64,000 nucleotides of DNA, taken from contig JAFLBO010000005.1 of NCBI GenBank assembly GCA_017303475.1, forward strand, positions 1 through 64,000. Reading direction: 5' to 3'. This document shows positions 32,002-42,900 of the stretch, piece by piece. A program made the translations under genes and the position numbers. Origin of the DNA: Chitinophagales bacterium (lineage in GTDB: Bacteria > Bacteroidota > Bacteroidia > Chitinophagales > Saprospiraceae). Every line of letters begins with the position of its first letter. The first letter of the stretch is position 1. The notes below the pieces were generated by a model that saw nothing but the letters and a program-made list of their open reading frames with translations, ran no database searches and was not told where the DNA came from.

Positions 32002-33781
32002 TGCTGAGGTCGTAAGGCATGCGGAACAAAATGCCGTTGTTTTGCTTGATGCCTTTTACCGTTTTGTATAATGGATAAAATTCGCCAAGCTCCTGACGAA
32101 GCGCCCAGGCGCGTACATTGTCGTCGCGGTCTTTTTTATGCGTAATTTGATCAATGAATTGCTCCAAACCGGATTTGGTTTGTGGATATTCCGAAGTGCG
32201 GTATTTTTCCAGATTGGCCAGTTTGGCTGCAGCTGCAATGGCACGGTCTAAACCGCCCAGTTCATCTACCAATCCAATTTCCTTGGCTTTCCCGGCCGAC
32301 CAAACCCTTCCCTGAGCAATTTCATGAATTTGTTCCGGGCTGCGTTTGCGACCATCCGCAACTTTTTTCAGGAAATCCTGGTAAATCCAGTCCACCCGAC
32401 TTTGGATAATTTGACTTTCTTCTGGAGAAAAATCATACACAGCACTGCCAAAAGCGGAAAATTTTTGGGTACGCACCGTGTCGAACGTAATGCCCAGTTT
32501 GTTGCGCATGGTTTTATCCAGAATAGGAATCATGCCAAATACGCCGATAGAACCGGTAATAGTGGCTGGTTCAGCGAAAATACTATCTGCATGACAGGCT
32601 ATGTAATAACCGCCGGATGCTGCTACGTCGCCCATACTTACCACCACAGGTTTGCCCGCTTTTTTACACAAATCGAGCTCTCTGAGAATGTTTTCGCTGG
32701 CCAACGAACTGCCGCCAGGTGAGTTTACGCGCAAAACGATGGCCTTAATCTGTGGGTCTTTCCTGATTTTTCGCAGCATCTTTACATATTTGCCATCGAG
32801 AATAGTTCCGGGTTCACCCTGATCTCCGTCCTGAATTTCACCTTCGGCGTATACCACCGCAATTTTATCTTTAACAGAGAAGTTGGTTTTCTTTCCTTTT
32901 GCTTTAAAGTAGTCTTCCACATCAACCCGGTTGAGCTTGTCTTTTTCCTCCAGACCAATTTTGGCTCGTATCATGGTGAATACTTCATCTTCATAAGCAA
33001 AACGGTCTACCAGTCGGTTTTGCACCGCTTTTTCAGCATTGAAACCATCAAAACGTTCTGCAATCTGGCGCAGTTCTGCTTCCGGAATATTCCGGTTGCG
33101 GGAAATATCCCTAATCATGATATCGTAAAGCGGATTGAGGTATTCCCGAATCTGCAAGCGATTCTCATCGCTCATGTGATCTGTACGGAAAGGCTCTGTT
33201 GCGCTTTTGTACTTGCCGCAGTAAAAGATGCGCATCTGCACGTCCAGTTTGTCCAGCAGCCCTTTGTAATACGTTATGGTGCTGGAATAACCCCGAAAAT
33301 CCACCACACCCTGCGGACTCATCCAAACACTGTCGGCCACAGAAGCCAGGTAGTATGCTCCCTGAGTGTAGTAATGGGCATAAGCCACTACGAATTTGCC
33401 AGACGACTTGAAATCTTCCAATGCATTGCGCAGGGAGGCAGAGGTAGCTTTACCCAGCATGACGATGGAAGAGTTTAGGTAAATTCCTTTGATATCCGGA
33501 TCATCTTTGGCTTGCCGGATGGCAGCTACCATATCTGAAAGGCCAAGAATATCCTGTTGCTCCAGGTCAAATGGATCCATGGGCAGGTTATTGGTCTTTT
33601 CCGGAATGGGCATTTTGAAATCCAGCTCCAAAATGGAGTTGCGGCTTACCTGGACTTTCTCCTGTTCATTGGCAGATTCGGCCATGCCTACGATCCAACT
33701 GATACCAATGACAAATAAAAGTCCCAGGGCCAGAGCGGTACCAAGACAAGAGGCGAATAGGAATTTGATAAACTGGTTCAT
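31994..33781 (-). CDS. sppA: Signal peptide peptidase SppA, long (67-kDa) type
   Basis: 595 residues with one N-terminal membrane helix (about 6-32) and two tandem S49 domains. The Lys of the catalytic dyad lies in the first (Lys192, YKSATEPF) and the Ser in the second (Ser389, VSMGDVAASGGYYIA), as in E. coli SppA. It degrades leftover signal peptides in the inner membrane. The gene ends within the 3' end of the converging membrane-protein gene. Upstream, 33782-33974 holds the promoter region and no gene. Confidence 0.95.
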   Translation of the reverse strand: MNQFIKFLFASCLGTALALGLLFVIGISWIVGMAESANEQEKVQVSRNSILELDFKMPIPEKTNNLPMDPFDLEQQDILGLSDMVAAIRQAKDDPDIKGIYLNSSIVMLGKATSASLRNALEDFKSSGKFVVAYAHYYTQGAYYLASVADSVWMSPQGVVDFRGYSSTITYYKGLLDKLDVQMRIFYCGKYKSATEPFRTDHMSDENRLQIREYLNPLYDIMIRDISRNRNIPEAELRQIAERFDGFNAEKAVQNRLVDRFAYEDEVFTMIRAKIGLEEKDKLNRVDVEDYFKAKGKKTNFSVKDKIAVVYAEGEIQDGDQGEPGTILDGKYVKMLRKIRKDPQIKAIVLRVNSPGGSSLASENILRELDLCKKAGKPVVVSMGDVAASGGYYIACHADSIFAEPATITGSIGVFGMIPILDKTMRNKLGITFDTVRTQKFSAFGSAVYDFSPEESQIIQSRVDWIYQDFLKKVADGRKRSPEQIHEIAQGRVWSAGKAKEIGLVDELGGLDRAIAAAAKLANLEKYRTSEYPQTKSGLEQFIDQITHKKDRDDNVRAWALRQELGEFYPLYKTVKGIKQNNGILFRMPYDLSIN

Positions 33782-33974
33782 GCTACTGAAACTTAAGTTG
33801 TTTGGTAAAATGGGACAAGTGCCGGAGTAAATCCGAGCCTTGATTTGTTTTTGTTTGTACAGCCTCCTTTTCCGGATACAAAGACAAAGAGACTACAGCT
33901 CAAGTTTCAGCATATTAGATAAAAGCCGCTTCCCGGGGGAAGAGTGGTGAAGGAAAACGGATGAATGGAATCGG

Positions 33975-35615
33975 CTAATTCGATTTTCGGACCTTTTTTA
34001 AGGATAAAAGATTGATGGCATTTCCCGGCAAACCACTGATGTTGCGTCGGCTGAACTGGGCTGTTTCATCATAAAAGAGGAATACCACGGGCGCTTCTTC
34101 AATCAGTATTTGGTCCATTTGGCGATACAATTTAAATCGTTTGCTTTGATCCGTTTCCGCCAGCGCCGCTTCGTAATATTGATCATAAAGCGGGTTTTTA
34201 AACTGGGTGTAATTTGGTGGCGTTCCGTTTTTACTATAAAAACACGTCAGGAAACTTTCCGCGTCCGGATAATCTGCAATCCAGGATGCCCGGAAAAACG
34301 GAGCCTGACCGTTGCGCATGCGCTCGCGCAGGAGCGCCGTTTCCTGTAATTCAATGCGAACCTGAATGCCTAAATCTTCCCATTGCCGGGTAATAAATGT
34401 ACAAATGTCCAGGTATTCATTATTGCATAGAAGTGTAATAACAGGCAGATTTTTCCCCTTTGGAAAACCCACTTCTGCCAGTAATGCAGCAGCTTTTTCC
34501 GGGCGATATGTATAGCCCTGGACTTCATGCGGAGCATAAGAGGGCAGGCCTCGCGGGGCAAAACCAGCATCTGCCGGTTTGCCTACCTGATTGCGCAAAA
34601 CCCGCAACATCTGTGCACGATCCAGGCCATAATTCAGCGCCTGACGAACCTTTTTAAACTGTAAAGGGGTAATCGAAGCTCCGTTATGCGCAAATTCAGA
34701 CATCTTAATACCCAGATATTCTGTGTTCAGGTATGGATTTTTTGTGAATTGAATTTCGTCTGCCAGATTGGGCTGTATGGTTCCGTCTTGCGTAAGTAAT
34801 TCATGTATATAAGCGCTTTCAAGACCAAAAAAATAGTCCAAGCGACCTTTTTTGAACTCTAGAAAAGCAGTTTTTCTGTCTGTAATAAAAGAAACCCGGA
34901 TGGCATCCAGATAGGGCAGGGGGGCGCCACTGGAATCTTTTTCAAAGTACCGCTCGTTTTTCAAAAGCACCAATGCCTGATTTTCAACCCAGACCTTGAA
35001 CCGAAATGGCCCGGTGCCCACCGGATGCCGGCGAAATTCTCTTCCCCAATAGGAACAAACCTCATGAGGCACAATACTGGCATATTGCATGGTCAGAATT
35101 TGCAACATTGGCTGGAACGGGCTGGATAACCTCAAAACGAAAATGGAATCATTTTCAGCCGTAAAGGCAGAATCTTTGGCTACCCGTCCTTTGAAAATCC
35201 AGGATCCCGGTTTGGGCCAGGTTTCATCCAAAAGCCGCTCAAAGCTGTATACTACATCCGAAGCCACCATTTTCCGACCTTTGCCATCGGGTACAAAGGC
35301 CGGGTCATCGTGAAAAAATACGTCTTGTCTCAGTAGAAAACGGTACGTGAGTCCATCTGGTGATATAGACCAGCTCTTGGCCAGACATGGCTGAACCAAG
35401 AGCTGGTCATCGAGCTGAACAAGGCCGTTAAAAAGGCAATCTACCGCCCAGATGTTGTTTTGTGTGCGTGCAAACGCCGGGTCCAGGGAGGTAATTGGGT
35501 TGTGCTGGTTATACCGGAAAGAGGTTCGGGTTTCATTTTTTTGCTTCTCCTCGCCACAAGCCTGGAAAAGGCTGGTAGCCAGCAAAAAAAGAAATATTTC
35601 CTGAATCCGGTTCAT
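33975..35615 (-). CDS. ABC transporter substrate-binding lipoprotein, family 5 (peptide-binding type)
   Basis: 546 residues from the ATG at 35615. The signal peptide ends in the lipobox SLFQAC. It has the family-5 landmarks ITSLDPAFARTQNNIWAVDCLFNGLVQLDD near the start and the VGTGPFRFKVW motif near 200-210. Family-5 proteins bind oligopeptides, nickel or glycosides for an ABC importer, but no permease or ATPase gene is nearby. It may serve an importer encoded elsewhere. The divergent gene at 35622 starts only six bases away. Confidence 0.9.
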   Translation of the reverse strand: MNRIQEIFLFLLATSLFQACGEEKQKNETRTSFRYNQHNPITSLDPAFARTQNNIWAVDCLFNGLVQLDDQLLVQPCLAKSWSISPDGLTYRFLLRQDVFFHDDPAFVPDGKGRKMVASDVVYSFERLLDETWPKPGSWIFKGRVAKDSAFTAENDSIFVLRLSSPFQPMLQILTMQYASIVPHEVCSYWGREFRRHPVGTGPFRFKVWVENQALVLLKNERYFEKDSSGAPLPYLDAIRVSFITDRKTAFLEFKKGRLDYFFGLESAYIHELLTQDGTIQPNLADEIQFTKNPYLNTEYLGIKMSEFAHNGASITPLQFKKVRQALNYGLDRAQMLRVLRNQVGKPADAGFAPRGLPSYAPHEVQGYTYRPEKAAALLAEVGFPKGKNLPVITLLCNNEYLDICTFITRQWEDLGIQVRIELQETALLRERMRNGQAPFFRASWIADYPDAESFLTCFYSKNGTPPNYTQFKNPLYDQYYEAALAETDQSKRFKLYRQMDQILIEEAPVVFLFYDETAQFSRRNISGLPGNAINLLSLKKVRKSN

Positions 35616-35621
35616 TGGATA

Positions 35622-36221
35622 ATGTTTTCTCATGATTTACGACCTTTGGTCGCGATGACAGATCAATCTTTTTTAGCTTCTTTTCCGAAATGGTTTTCTC
35701 CTGAGCAATGTAGTTCCTGGGCCGTCCAACTGCAAGAGCCTGAGCGATCCGTACAATGGATGGTCAAGTCCCTGGTTCCGGTTTGGGACATACTTTGGCA
35801 GGAAAAGCACCTGTTTGTTCAGACTGATCCGGATATTCAGGCGGAACAAGTAACAGAGCAACTATTGCAGATTTGGGCTCAAAATCCTGCAATTTCACCT
35901 GCATTGGTTGCTTTTTCAGGCATCCGGTCAACATCCATTCAGCATCTGGCGCCTGATATAGCGCATATTTTAGGCCAGTGGATTGCAGCAGAAATAGCAG
36001 TACAATCCCTGGAGCAATATCAAAGGCACCGTAAAAGCCAGCGCCCTGAATTGGATATTTTGACACCTCAGCAAATCCGGGCGGTACTGCCTGAACTCTA
36101 CACCGTACCTGTTGTATCTAAACGCGAAAACGCCAGGCAAGACCTCAGGGCATGGCTTGGTGGTTGGTTAATACTGCTGGCAATGGCCTTGCTTTTTTTC
36201 TATTGGTTGCAAAGGCCTTAA
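35622..36221 (+). CDS. Unknown protein with C-terminal membrane anchor
   Basis: 199 residues from the ATG at 35622, or 188 from the next ATG at 35655, which gives a less crowded start relative to the divergent lipoprotein gene. The frame is open further upstream but there it is antisense to that gene's signal peptide. The soluble part is Gln/Trp-rich and helical; the last 22 residues are one hydrophobic helix (LGGWLILLAMALLFFYWLQ), giving a tail-anchored layout. No family recognised. Its last 4 bases overlap the converging gene. Confidence 0.65.
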   Translation: MFSHDLRPLVAMTDQSFLASFPKWFSPEQCSSWAVQLQEPERSVQWMVKSLVPVWDILWQEKHLFVQTDPDIQAEQVTEQLLQIWAQNPAISPALVAFSGIRSTSIQHLAPDIAHILGQWIAAEIAVQSLEQYQRHRKSQRPELDILTPQQIRAVLPELYTVPVVSKRENARQDLRAWLGGWLILLAMALLFFYWLQRP

Positions 36222-38848
36222 AAAGTGCCTAGCACCGAAACGGCTTTTTTAATCCGTTTTACTGTGCCATCCGGAGCAAACAACTCCACGTAGAGCACAT
36301 GAATACCAGGCCTGGTTTTTTGCCCATTATCGGTATCGCCATCCCAGCGCACAGATCCGGAGGTGCCTATAAGGTTGTTGCGTACCAGGGTTTTAACCGG
36401 GTTCCCATCAGAATCAAAAATTTTCAATCCTGCTGCATAGCCTTCTTTGGGCAACTGGTAATATATTTCCAGAAAATCCTCCCGGCCGTCACCATCAGGA
36501 GACAAACGGGAAAGCGGCAGGCTGATCAAATCTTCATCCGGCTCCAAATCAGCCAATGCCTGCGAGTTGGGCAGGGTAGGGGTGCCATAAGCGCCAGTAA
36601 TGCGCGGAGAAGCTGAGCTCCAATTAGAGGGATCCTGTGTTGGCCCGGTAATCCGCAGTCGTTCCAATGCAACACCTTCCTGTTCTCCGGTGCTAAGCAA
36701 GGCATTGTGCAAACCCTGGTAGTAAAAGAACGAGTCCACCACCACCGTTTGGCCATTGCCAGCCCAATACACCTTGATACTGTCGGTCCGGTCATCGAGG
36801 GAAGGCAACTGGTTGTGCAGCACATTCTTTTTCACAATATTGGCATAATGTTCCCGTATGTAATCCGCATCTGTGCTAAAAACATGATACTCGCCTGGTA
36901 AAAACAGGCGCTCCTGAAAAATCTGTACCACACTGGTTGTGCTGTCAGAATTGCTTGCCAGAAAAAACTCCGACCAGTCAAAAATTTTATTGCTGCGGTT
37001 GTAAAACTCAATGTACCGCGCGCCACCTGAAACTGGATTGGACAAAACCTCGTTGATCACAATATCGTGTGGCGCAGGTTTTTCGGAAATACCTAAATAC
37101 AGGGAATCTGTCAGTAAGTAAGTATTACCGCTGCAATCCAGCACTGAGTTGTCTACCGTGAGCAAATACAGTATAGAAGGCTGCAAATCAGACGCCAAGT
37201 CTAATTGGACCGTGGAAAGATCGTTAGGTAAAAAATCTACTGAGGCAATGGCAACTGATGGAAACAGTTGGTAGGCTGCAGCATCTGTAACGCTGGCAGC
37301 GTCCATGCCCTCCGTAAATTGTACTAAAATTTGTTGAGGCGACAAAGGAAATACCTTAAAAACCCTTGGTTGAGTGGTATCGGGTTGGTTGGATGCAGAG
37401 GCATTTACAGCGCCCGGAGTACCGCCAACAGTTGCCGGACTGGATTGCCAGTTTTCAGCGCCCAGACAAGGTAAATTAAGATTGATCCGTTCCAGCGAAA
37501 AGCCGCCATCATCCTTGCCAGGGTCAGTATGCCATAATATATTGTAACCCACCCTGTCAATTACATCGCCGGCAGCATTGGTGATGGAAATAACATCACT
37601 ATCGTTGTTCAATACGCTGGCACTTACCCCAAGTCCTAATACCGGGCCAGTTACAGCAGGTTGTAAGGTACTTTGGTTTACCTGTGAAGTGAGGGTTACA
37701 TATTCGCCGGGCTGAATGAGGTAAGCTGGCAGTGCAGTTGGCCCGCTTGTAGCATCGGAGAAAAAGATGGTCGACAAATCAATGATCTTAGCGGATCGGT
37801 TCACCACTTCGAGCCATTCCACTTCAGGCAAACCTACACCCGGACTTGGATCGGCCATGATTTCACTGATGAGCAGATTAAAGGGAGCAGCCGGTTCAAC
37901 TTTGACATAGTTGAAAGATTGCTGCTGCAGGCCACTTTCATTGCCCAGTAAATCTTTGATCTGGTTAGTTTGCAAGGTGTAATTGCCCGTGCTGAGAGAT
38001 TGCGAAAGACTGAGTATCACCGTTTTAAGATCAGCCTGTAAACTGGCAGATTGGGGCGTGCCTATACCGTTGCTGATCGAATAATGTTGTACATCCTGAG
38101 CCGAAGCTGCATCAAGTGGCTCATCGAACACAGCTGTAACCTGGGTGGCTTGCGTTGCCGAAGCCTGTAGGAATATCGGGGCCTGTGTATCTGGTATGTC
38201 CGGACGAATATTCACATTGTCCAGGTAAAAACGGGTAGCATTGCTGACAGTATAAATGCAATGAAATCCGAAGTATTGATTCAATCCGCCCGGCCAGGTA
38301 CTTTCCGAAAGGGTAAACTGTGTTTGAAGCGCATTACCTACCGTTCCGGCTTCTATAGTCCATTCGCCAGTCTTGGTTCTTTTGATGTAAAAATGCAGAT
38401 TAGGCAAACTGGCTGCTACCCCGGGTACGCCTGTGGCCAATTGGGTTTTTACGCCGTTATCCAATCGAAAAAATCGGATGGCATCTGCACTGCCTGTTTC
38501 ACCCATTTCCAGGTAGTAACCATTGGCCTGGCTAAGGTCTGTCTTGTCAGATTGTAAATATATCCGAACCTGATTTTGTCCGGATGGATCAAAAGTTAAT
38601 CGGACGTCAAACTCCCAGATACAGCTGTCCGGCAGATTTCCACTGGTCCATAAAACGGATTGCCCGGCTGCAGTGGCATTTAATTGCAATTCTGAAGCAG
38701 TATTTACCTTGAATTGGGCAGCATCGCCGGTCCAAACAGGATTTTGATCAAAATTTCCATCAGAGAAATTATCCAGAATCTGCCCGCTCAAAGGGTGAGT
38801 CTGCATCCAGGAAAACCAGAGGATAAAAACAAAACGTAAAAAATTCAT
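36218..38848 (-). CDS. Large secreted protein with lamin-tail and FlgD-like domains
   Basis: 876 residues from the ATG at 38848, which opens a signal peptide (FLRFVFILWFSWM ... SGQ); upstream ATGs in frame lack signal character. Predicted order: a jelly-roll-like domain (about 25-215), a big Ig-like domain (DTQAPIFLQASATQ..., about 215-315), a lamin-tail domain (FNLLISEIMADPSPGVG, about 320-470), another Ig-like domain, a second lamin-tail domain (HDIVINEVLSNPV, about 590-700), and a FlgD-like Ig domain at the end (LSPDGDGREDFLEIYYQL). It is probably exported to the surface; no protease or glycosidase motif is seen. Confidence 0.82.
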   Translation of the reverse strand: MNFLRFVFILWFSWMQTHPLSGQILDNFSDGNFDQNPVWTGDAAQFKVNTASELQLNATAAGQSVLWTSGNLPDSCIWEFDVRLTFDPSGQNQVRIYLQSDKTDLSQANGYYLEMGETGSADAIRFFRLDNGVKTQLATGVPGVAASLPNLHFYIKRTKTGEWTIEAGTVGNALQTQFTLSESTWPGGLNQYFGFHCIYTVSNATRFYLDNVNIRPDIPDTQAPIFLQASATQATQVTAVFDEPLDAASAQDVQHYSISNGIGTPQSASLQADLKTVILSLSQSLSTGNYTLQTNQIKDLLGNESGLQQQSFNYVKVEPAAPFNLLISEIMADPSPGVGLPEVEWLEVVNRSAKIIDLSTIFFSDATSGPTALPAYLIQPGEYVTLTSQVNQSTLQPAVTGPVLGLGVSASVLNNDSDVISITNAAGDVIDRVGYNILWHTDPGKDDGGFSLERINLNLPCLGAENWQSSPATVGGTPGAVNASASNQPDTTQPRVFKVFPLSPQQILVQFTEGMDAASVTDAAAYQLFPSVAIASVDFLPNDLSTVQLDLASDLQPSILYLLTVDNSVLDCSGNTYLLTDSLYLGISEKPAPHDIVINEVLSNPVSGGARYIEFYNRSNKIFDWSEFFLASNSDSTTSVVQIFQERLFLPGEYHVFSTDADYIREHYANIVKKNVLHNQLPSLDDRTDSIKVYWAGNGQTVVVDSFFYYQGLHNALLSTGEQEGVALERLRITGPTQDPSNWSSASPRITGAYGTPTLPNSQALADLEPDEDLISLPLSRLSPDGDGREDFLEIYYQLPKEGYAAGLKIFDSDGNPVKTLVRNNLIGTSGSVRWDGDTDNGQKTRPGIHVLYVELFAPDGTVKRIKKAVSVLGTF

Positions 38849-38889
38849 GCGAGTTAACTGCCGTAGATTTGTGCGTAAACTTAGTTGGA

Positions 38890-39933
38890 ATGGGCCATTA
38901 TTTAAGTAAAATTTTCCTCCTGATATCAGTGCCATGGTTAGCATGTACTGGAAATAATACTGATAATCAGCTGGTTGTGCGAAAACAAAATGCCATACTT
39001 CGTACAGAACCAGATGAAAAAAGTAAAGAGGTTAAGAAATTAGAGCTTGGAGACAAGTTGCTGGATCTTAGTCAGACTGCCACGCATGAATCGGTTCTCA
39101 GAAACGGAGAGGAGTTATATCAGTCTCCCTGGATTAAGGTAAGCACACCTGATCAGGAAACTGGCTGGATATTGGCATGGGCGGTTAAGCCGCTAAAAGA
39201 AAACAGGGCGTGGCTGTTGGAAAAAAGAATGGAAACCTACTGGGGCAAATCTTTGTACGAACAACGAAACCAATGGTGTGCATCCCTGTCAAACCTGAAA
39301 ACTGCGGAAGAATGGCTAAGTACGTGGCGACAAGCTATTCATCTGCGCGATACCATGATGGAATTACTGGCGCGGCGACCAAAACAGGAAAAGCAATTAA
39401 CGTATCAATGGATTGACGGGGTGTTGCCCGGATTTGTGTATCAACAGGCACAAGAGGCCGGAACTCCAAACCTTTATGCCGATTTTCGGTTTTGGCAAGA
39501 TAAAGCATTGACTACCAATAACAAACAAGATGATGTGCTGGTGGAGCTCTACCTAAGTATGTACCCGGTAGATAGCATTGAATCTGCGTTTCCTGTTTGG
39601 ACCTTTCCTCTGGATGAACAGGAATTTGCCAGTCAACTGGGTCAGGGCAGACATTTGGTTATGTTGCAAAAGTTGGATTTGGCTATACGGGAAGCCCCAG
39701 TTTTGACCAAGGAAATTCAGGAAATCAAAAACATGATTTTGGAAGATATTCTGGACCGAAACCGACAATACTGGCAGTCTGTTTCGCTTATCATTCGGGA
39801 GTTAGATGCTATGCTGATCACCCCGCCTGCAATACTCACAGCTGCCGAATTGGATGCATTACGTATCCGAAGAGCGATGTTCATACAGGCTGCCGAAAAT
39901 GGCATTCGGGTGGATATGAGAAGTGGATACTAA
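38890..39933 (+). CDS. SH3-domain lipoprotein of unknown function
   Basis: 347 residues from the ATG at 38890. The signal peptide ends in the lipobox VPWLAC. An SH3-like domain follows at about 30-100 (LRTEPDEKSKEVKKLELGDKLLDL ... PWIKVSTPDQETGWILAWAV). The other 240 residues are helical with many Trp and charges and match nothing I know. Bacterial SH3 domains often bind peptidoglycan, so an envelope role is plausible. It is divergent from the large secreted protein with 41 bases between starts. Confidence 0.72.
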   Translation: MGHYLSKIFLLISVPWLACTGNNTDNQLVVRKQNAILRTEPDEKSKEVKKLELGDKLLDLSQTATHESVLRNGEELYQSPWIKVSTPDQETGWILAWAVKPLKENRAWLLEKRMETYWGKSLYEQRNQWCASLSNLKTAEEWLSTWRQAIHLRDTMMELLARRPKQEKQLTYQWIDGVLPGFVYQQAQEAGTPNLYADFRFWQDKALTTNNKQDDVLVELYLSMYPVDSIESAFPVWTFPLDEQEFASQLGQGRHLVMLQKLDLAIREAPVLTKEIQEIKNMILEDILDRNRQYWQSVSLIIRELDAMLITPPAILTAAELDALRIRRAMFIQAAENGIRVDMRSGY

Positions 39934-39934
39934 A

Positions 39935-39965
39935 AAAGCCCCCGGGACTATTCCCGAGGGCCTTT
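39935..39965. terminator. Terminator between converging genes
   Basis: AAAGCCCCCGGGA and TCCCGAGGGCCTTT form an imperfect stem with a short loop, with A and T tracts at the edges. It can serve the SH3 lipoprotein gene and the converging gene at 39988. Confidence 0.7.
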
Positions 39966-39987
39966 GTTAAGCTTTCCTACTGTTTTT

Positions 39988-42900
39988 CTATTTGTTTTCC
40001 AGTGCCTTCAGGCGAGCCTCAATGGAATCAAAACGGGCTTTAAGGGCCTCATTTTCTTTTTTCAAGGCTTCAATTTCAGCCTGCTGTTCCTGGATTGCTT
40101 TGATTGCCAGAACCGTCAAGCCATTGTAATTTACGTTCAGGTATTCTTTATTGGTTTCCCGTTCTTTGAAGCTACCCACCAATTCCGGGAACACCGCTTT
40201 CAGATCCTGAGCCATGAAGCCAAGGCTACGCTGTGCATCGGCTTTTTCTCCAATGTAATGGTAGCTCATAGCCTGCAAAGACATCATTTTGGTTAAAACA
40301 CCGGTAGAAATAAGAGAGATGTCTTTTTTCAGGCGACGGTCAGAAATAGCCATATACTGACCATTTGGAGCAAAAACGCCCACTGGAAAGCCAACGCCAA
40401 AGTTGTTATTGAACAGTTCCAGCGAGCCATTCAACGGGCTTGCAGAAAACTCCCACGCGTTGCCATTAGCATTGTTTTGAATCATAATACCACCTTGTTT
40501 TTGCAATACACGCAATGCTGCTAGGGAAGGTGTAGCATCCCCGATGCTCACATAGCCGGTAGCGCCATGGGCTACAATAGCATTGTTGCCATTAGGCTGA
40601 ATGTGAATATTGGTGGCATCGGTGGTTGTCATACCAAACAACTGGTTGGTTTGGCGTATGAATGAAGGCGCCCCACCTGTACCAGAGAAGGCAATGCTAG
40701 GAGTGGTGCTTTGCAAACGAATGCTTTCACCATTTCCGGCAATATGCAAACGCGCAGTAGGCAGGTTGATGCCAATACCCACATTTCCTACATTGGAATT
40801 GAAAATATGGTCGCCATTGTTATTCCAATCATCGCCAATCATAGTAAGAAGTGGTGTAAGGTCAACTGTGTTGCCGTTGCTGATTTCCAGGTTTGTGCCA
40901 TTCAACGACAGTGCCTGCAACTCATTGGAGGAGTCAAGATCGCCGGTGTTAGTCACCACATTACCAGTCAAATCAATGCCTGCGCCTGCACTATACGTAG
41001 TTCCGGTTGGAATATTGATGGTATTTCCATTGGAAATAGTCAGTTGATTGCCATTGATGGATAAGTTCTGAAGTTCGTTAGTAGGACTGGCATCTGCATC
41101 GCCGGTATTGGAAATGGTGTTGCCGGTAATATTAATACCTGCTCCTGCAACGTAGTTGGCGCCTGCAGGCAGGTTTACCGTGTTACCATTAGAGATGGTT
41201 AATTGATTGCCGTTCACAGACAATAGCTGCAATTCGTTGTTCGGATTGCTATCTGAGTCACCGGTATTGGAAATAACATTCCCTGTGATGTCAATACCTG
41301 CTCCTGCGGTATAGTTTGGTGCTGCAGGGAGGTTAACCGAGTTCCCACTGGAAATACTCAATTGATTACCTACCAGTGTGAGTGTTTGCAACTCGTTGGT
41401 CACATCCAGGTCGCCGGAGTTGTTGATGGTAAAGTTTGGAGCTGTTCCTGTGATGTCGATACCGATACCTTCGTTGTAGATATCGCCAGTGCCGCCACCG
41501 TTATCCGGACCTGGCACCCAGGCTGCGCCATTCCATTTCAAAACTTCACCTGCGTTGGCGCCCTGTGGCGCTAAATCAAGCGGGTTGCCTGCTGTGCCAT
41601 TACCGATGAGGCGTGCTGCAACGTTGGCTGTTTGGGCGCCCCAGTTATCGCCAGGAGCAGGAGGGATATTGGCCGGGATCCAGTTAGCGCCATTAAATTG
41701 AAGCACCTGACCATTGGCTGCGCCTTGAGCAGCAAGTTTCAGCGGGCTGCCTGCTGTACCGTTTCCAGAAAGTTCAGTGCCTGCAATTTGCACGTTTTGT
41801 GTTCCCCAGTTATCACCTGCAGGTAAGTTGGCCGGAATCCAGTTGGCGCCGTTCCATTGCAGGATCTGGCCATTGGCGGCGCCTTGCTGAGCCAATTTCA
41901 GCGGGTTGCCTGCTGTACCGTTACCACTCAGCGAGGTGCCGGCTATTTGTACGTTTTGTGTACCCCAGTTATCGCCGGCAGCCGGTGTGGCCGGCGCCCA
42001 GGCTGCGCCATTCCATTGTAATACCTGTCCGTTGAGTGCGCCTTGTTGAGCCAGGCCCAAAGGACTGCCTGCTGTACCATTTCCGCTGAGTGAGTTGTTA
42101 CTCACTACGCTTTGTGCACCCCAGTTATCGCCCTGAGGTGCAAGGGTAACAGGCGCCCAGGCGCCATTGTTGAACTGAAGTACCTGACCATTCAAGGCAT
42201 TCATGTTGTTCAACTTGGCTGCGGTAACTGCGCCATTAATGATATTATTGGTGCCAACAGCATTGGCAGCCAGTTCCTGATTACCTACAGCCGCTGGTTT
42301 GATTTGCAGGCTGTTGAAGGGGCCGGATACGTCTCCATTGAATTGGGTAGCGTCCGTGAGGTCATCGCCGGCATTGATGTCTCCGCCGTTGTTTACAACG
42401 AAGGTGTTGCCGGAAGGAGTTACATCAATACCAATGCCACCCAGGACATTGAAGTTGCCGGTATTATCTGCTGCAGGAGCCCAGGTAGTGCCGTTCCATT
42501 TCAGCACTTGTCCGTTAGCCGCATTCATGTCGTCGAGTTTATCTGCGGTAACTGCCTGATTGGCCAGATCAGCAGAGCTGATAGAACCATCGGCAATTTT
42601 GATGGAGTTAACCGCATCATTGGCCAGTTTAGGTGTTAGCACTGCACCGTCTGCTAGTTTTACTGCTGTAACAGCATTGGCTGCCAGTTCCACAGTACCT
42701 ACAGAGCCATCCAGGATTTCAGAGCTGCCCACCGCATCATTGGCAATTTCTGCGCCGGTAACTGCATCAGCTTTGATTTGAAGGTTGTTGAACGGTCCGG
42801 TTACATCTCCATTGGCCTGAGAGGCTGTGGTGAGGTCGTCGTTAGGGTTGGTATCCCCGCTGTTGGCAATGGTAAAATTAGGTGCTGCGCCAGTAATGGT

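Noticed and set aside
33800..33974. A short inverted repeat (cttcc ... ggaag) near 33930 as a terminator
   Set aside because: The stem is only about five base pairs and there is no T tract on either strand.
42112..42639. Plus-strand ORFs opposite the fibre gene
   Set aside because: They mirror the repeat blocks of the large minus-strand gene and have no start context of their own.
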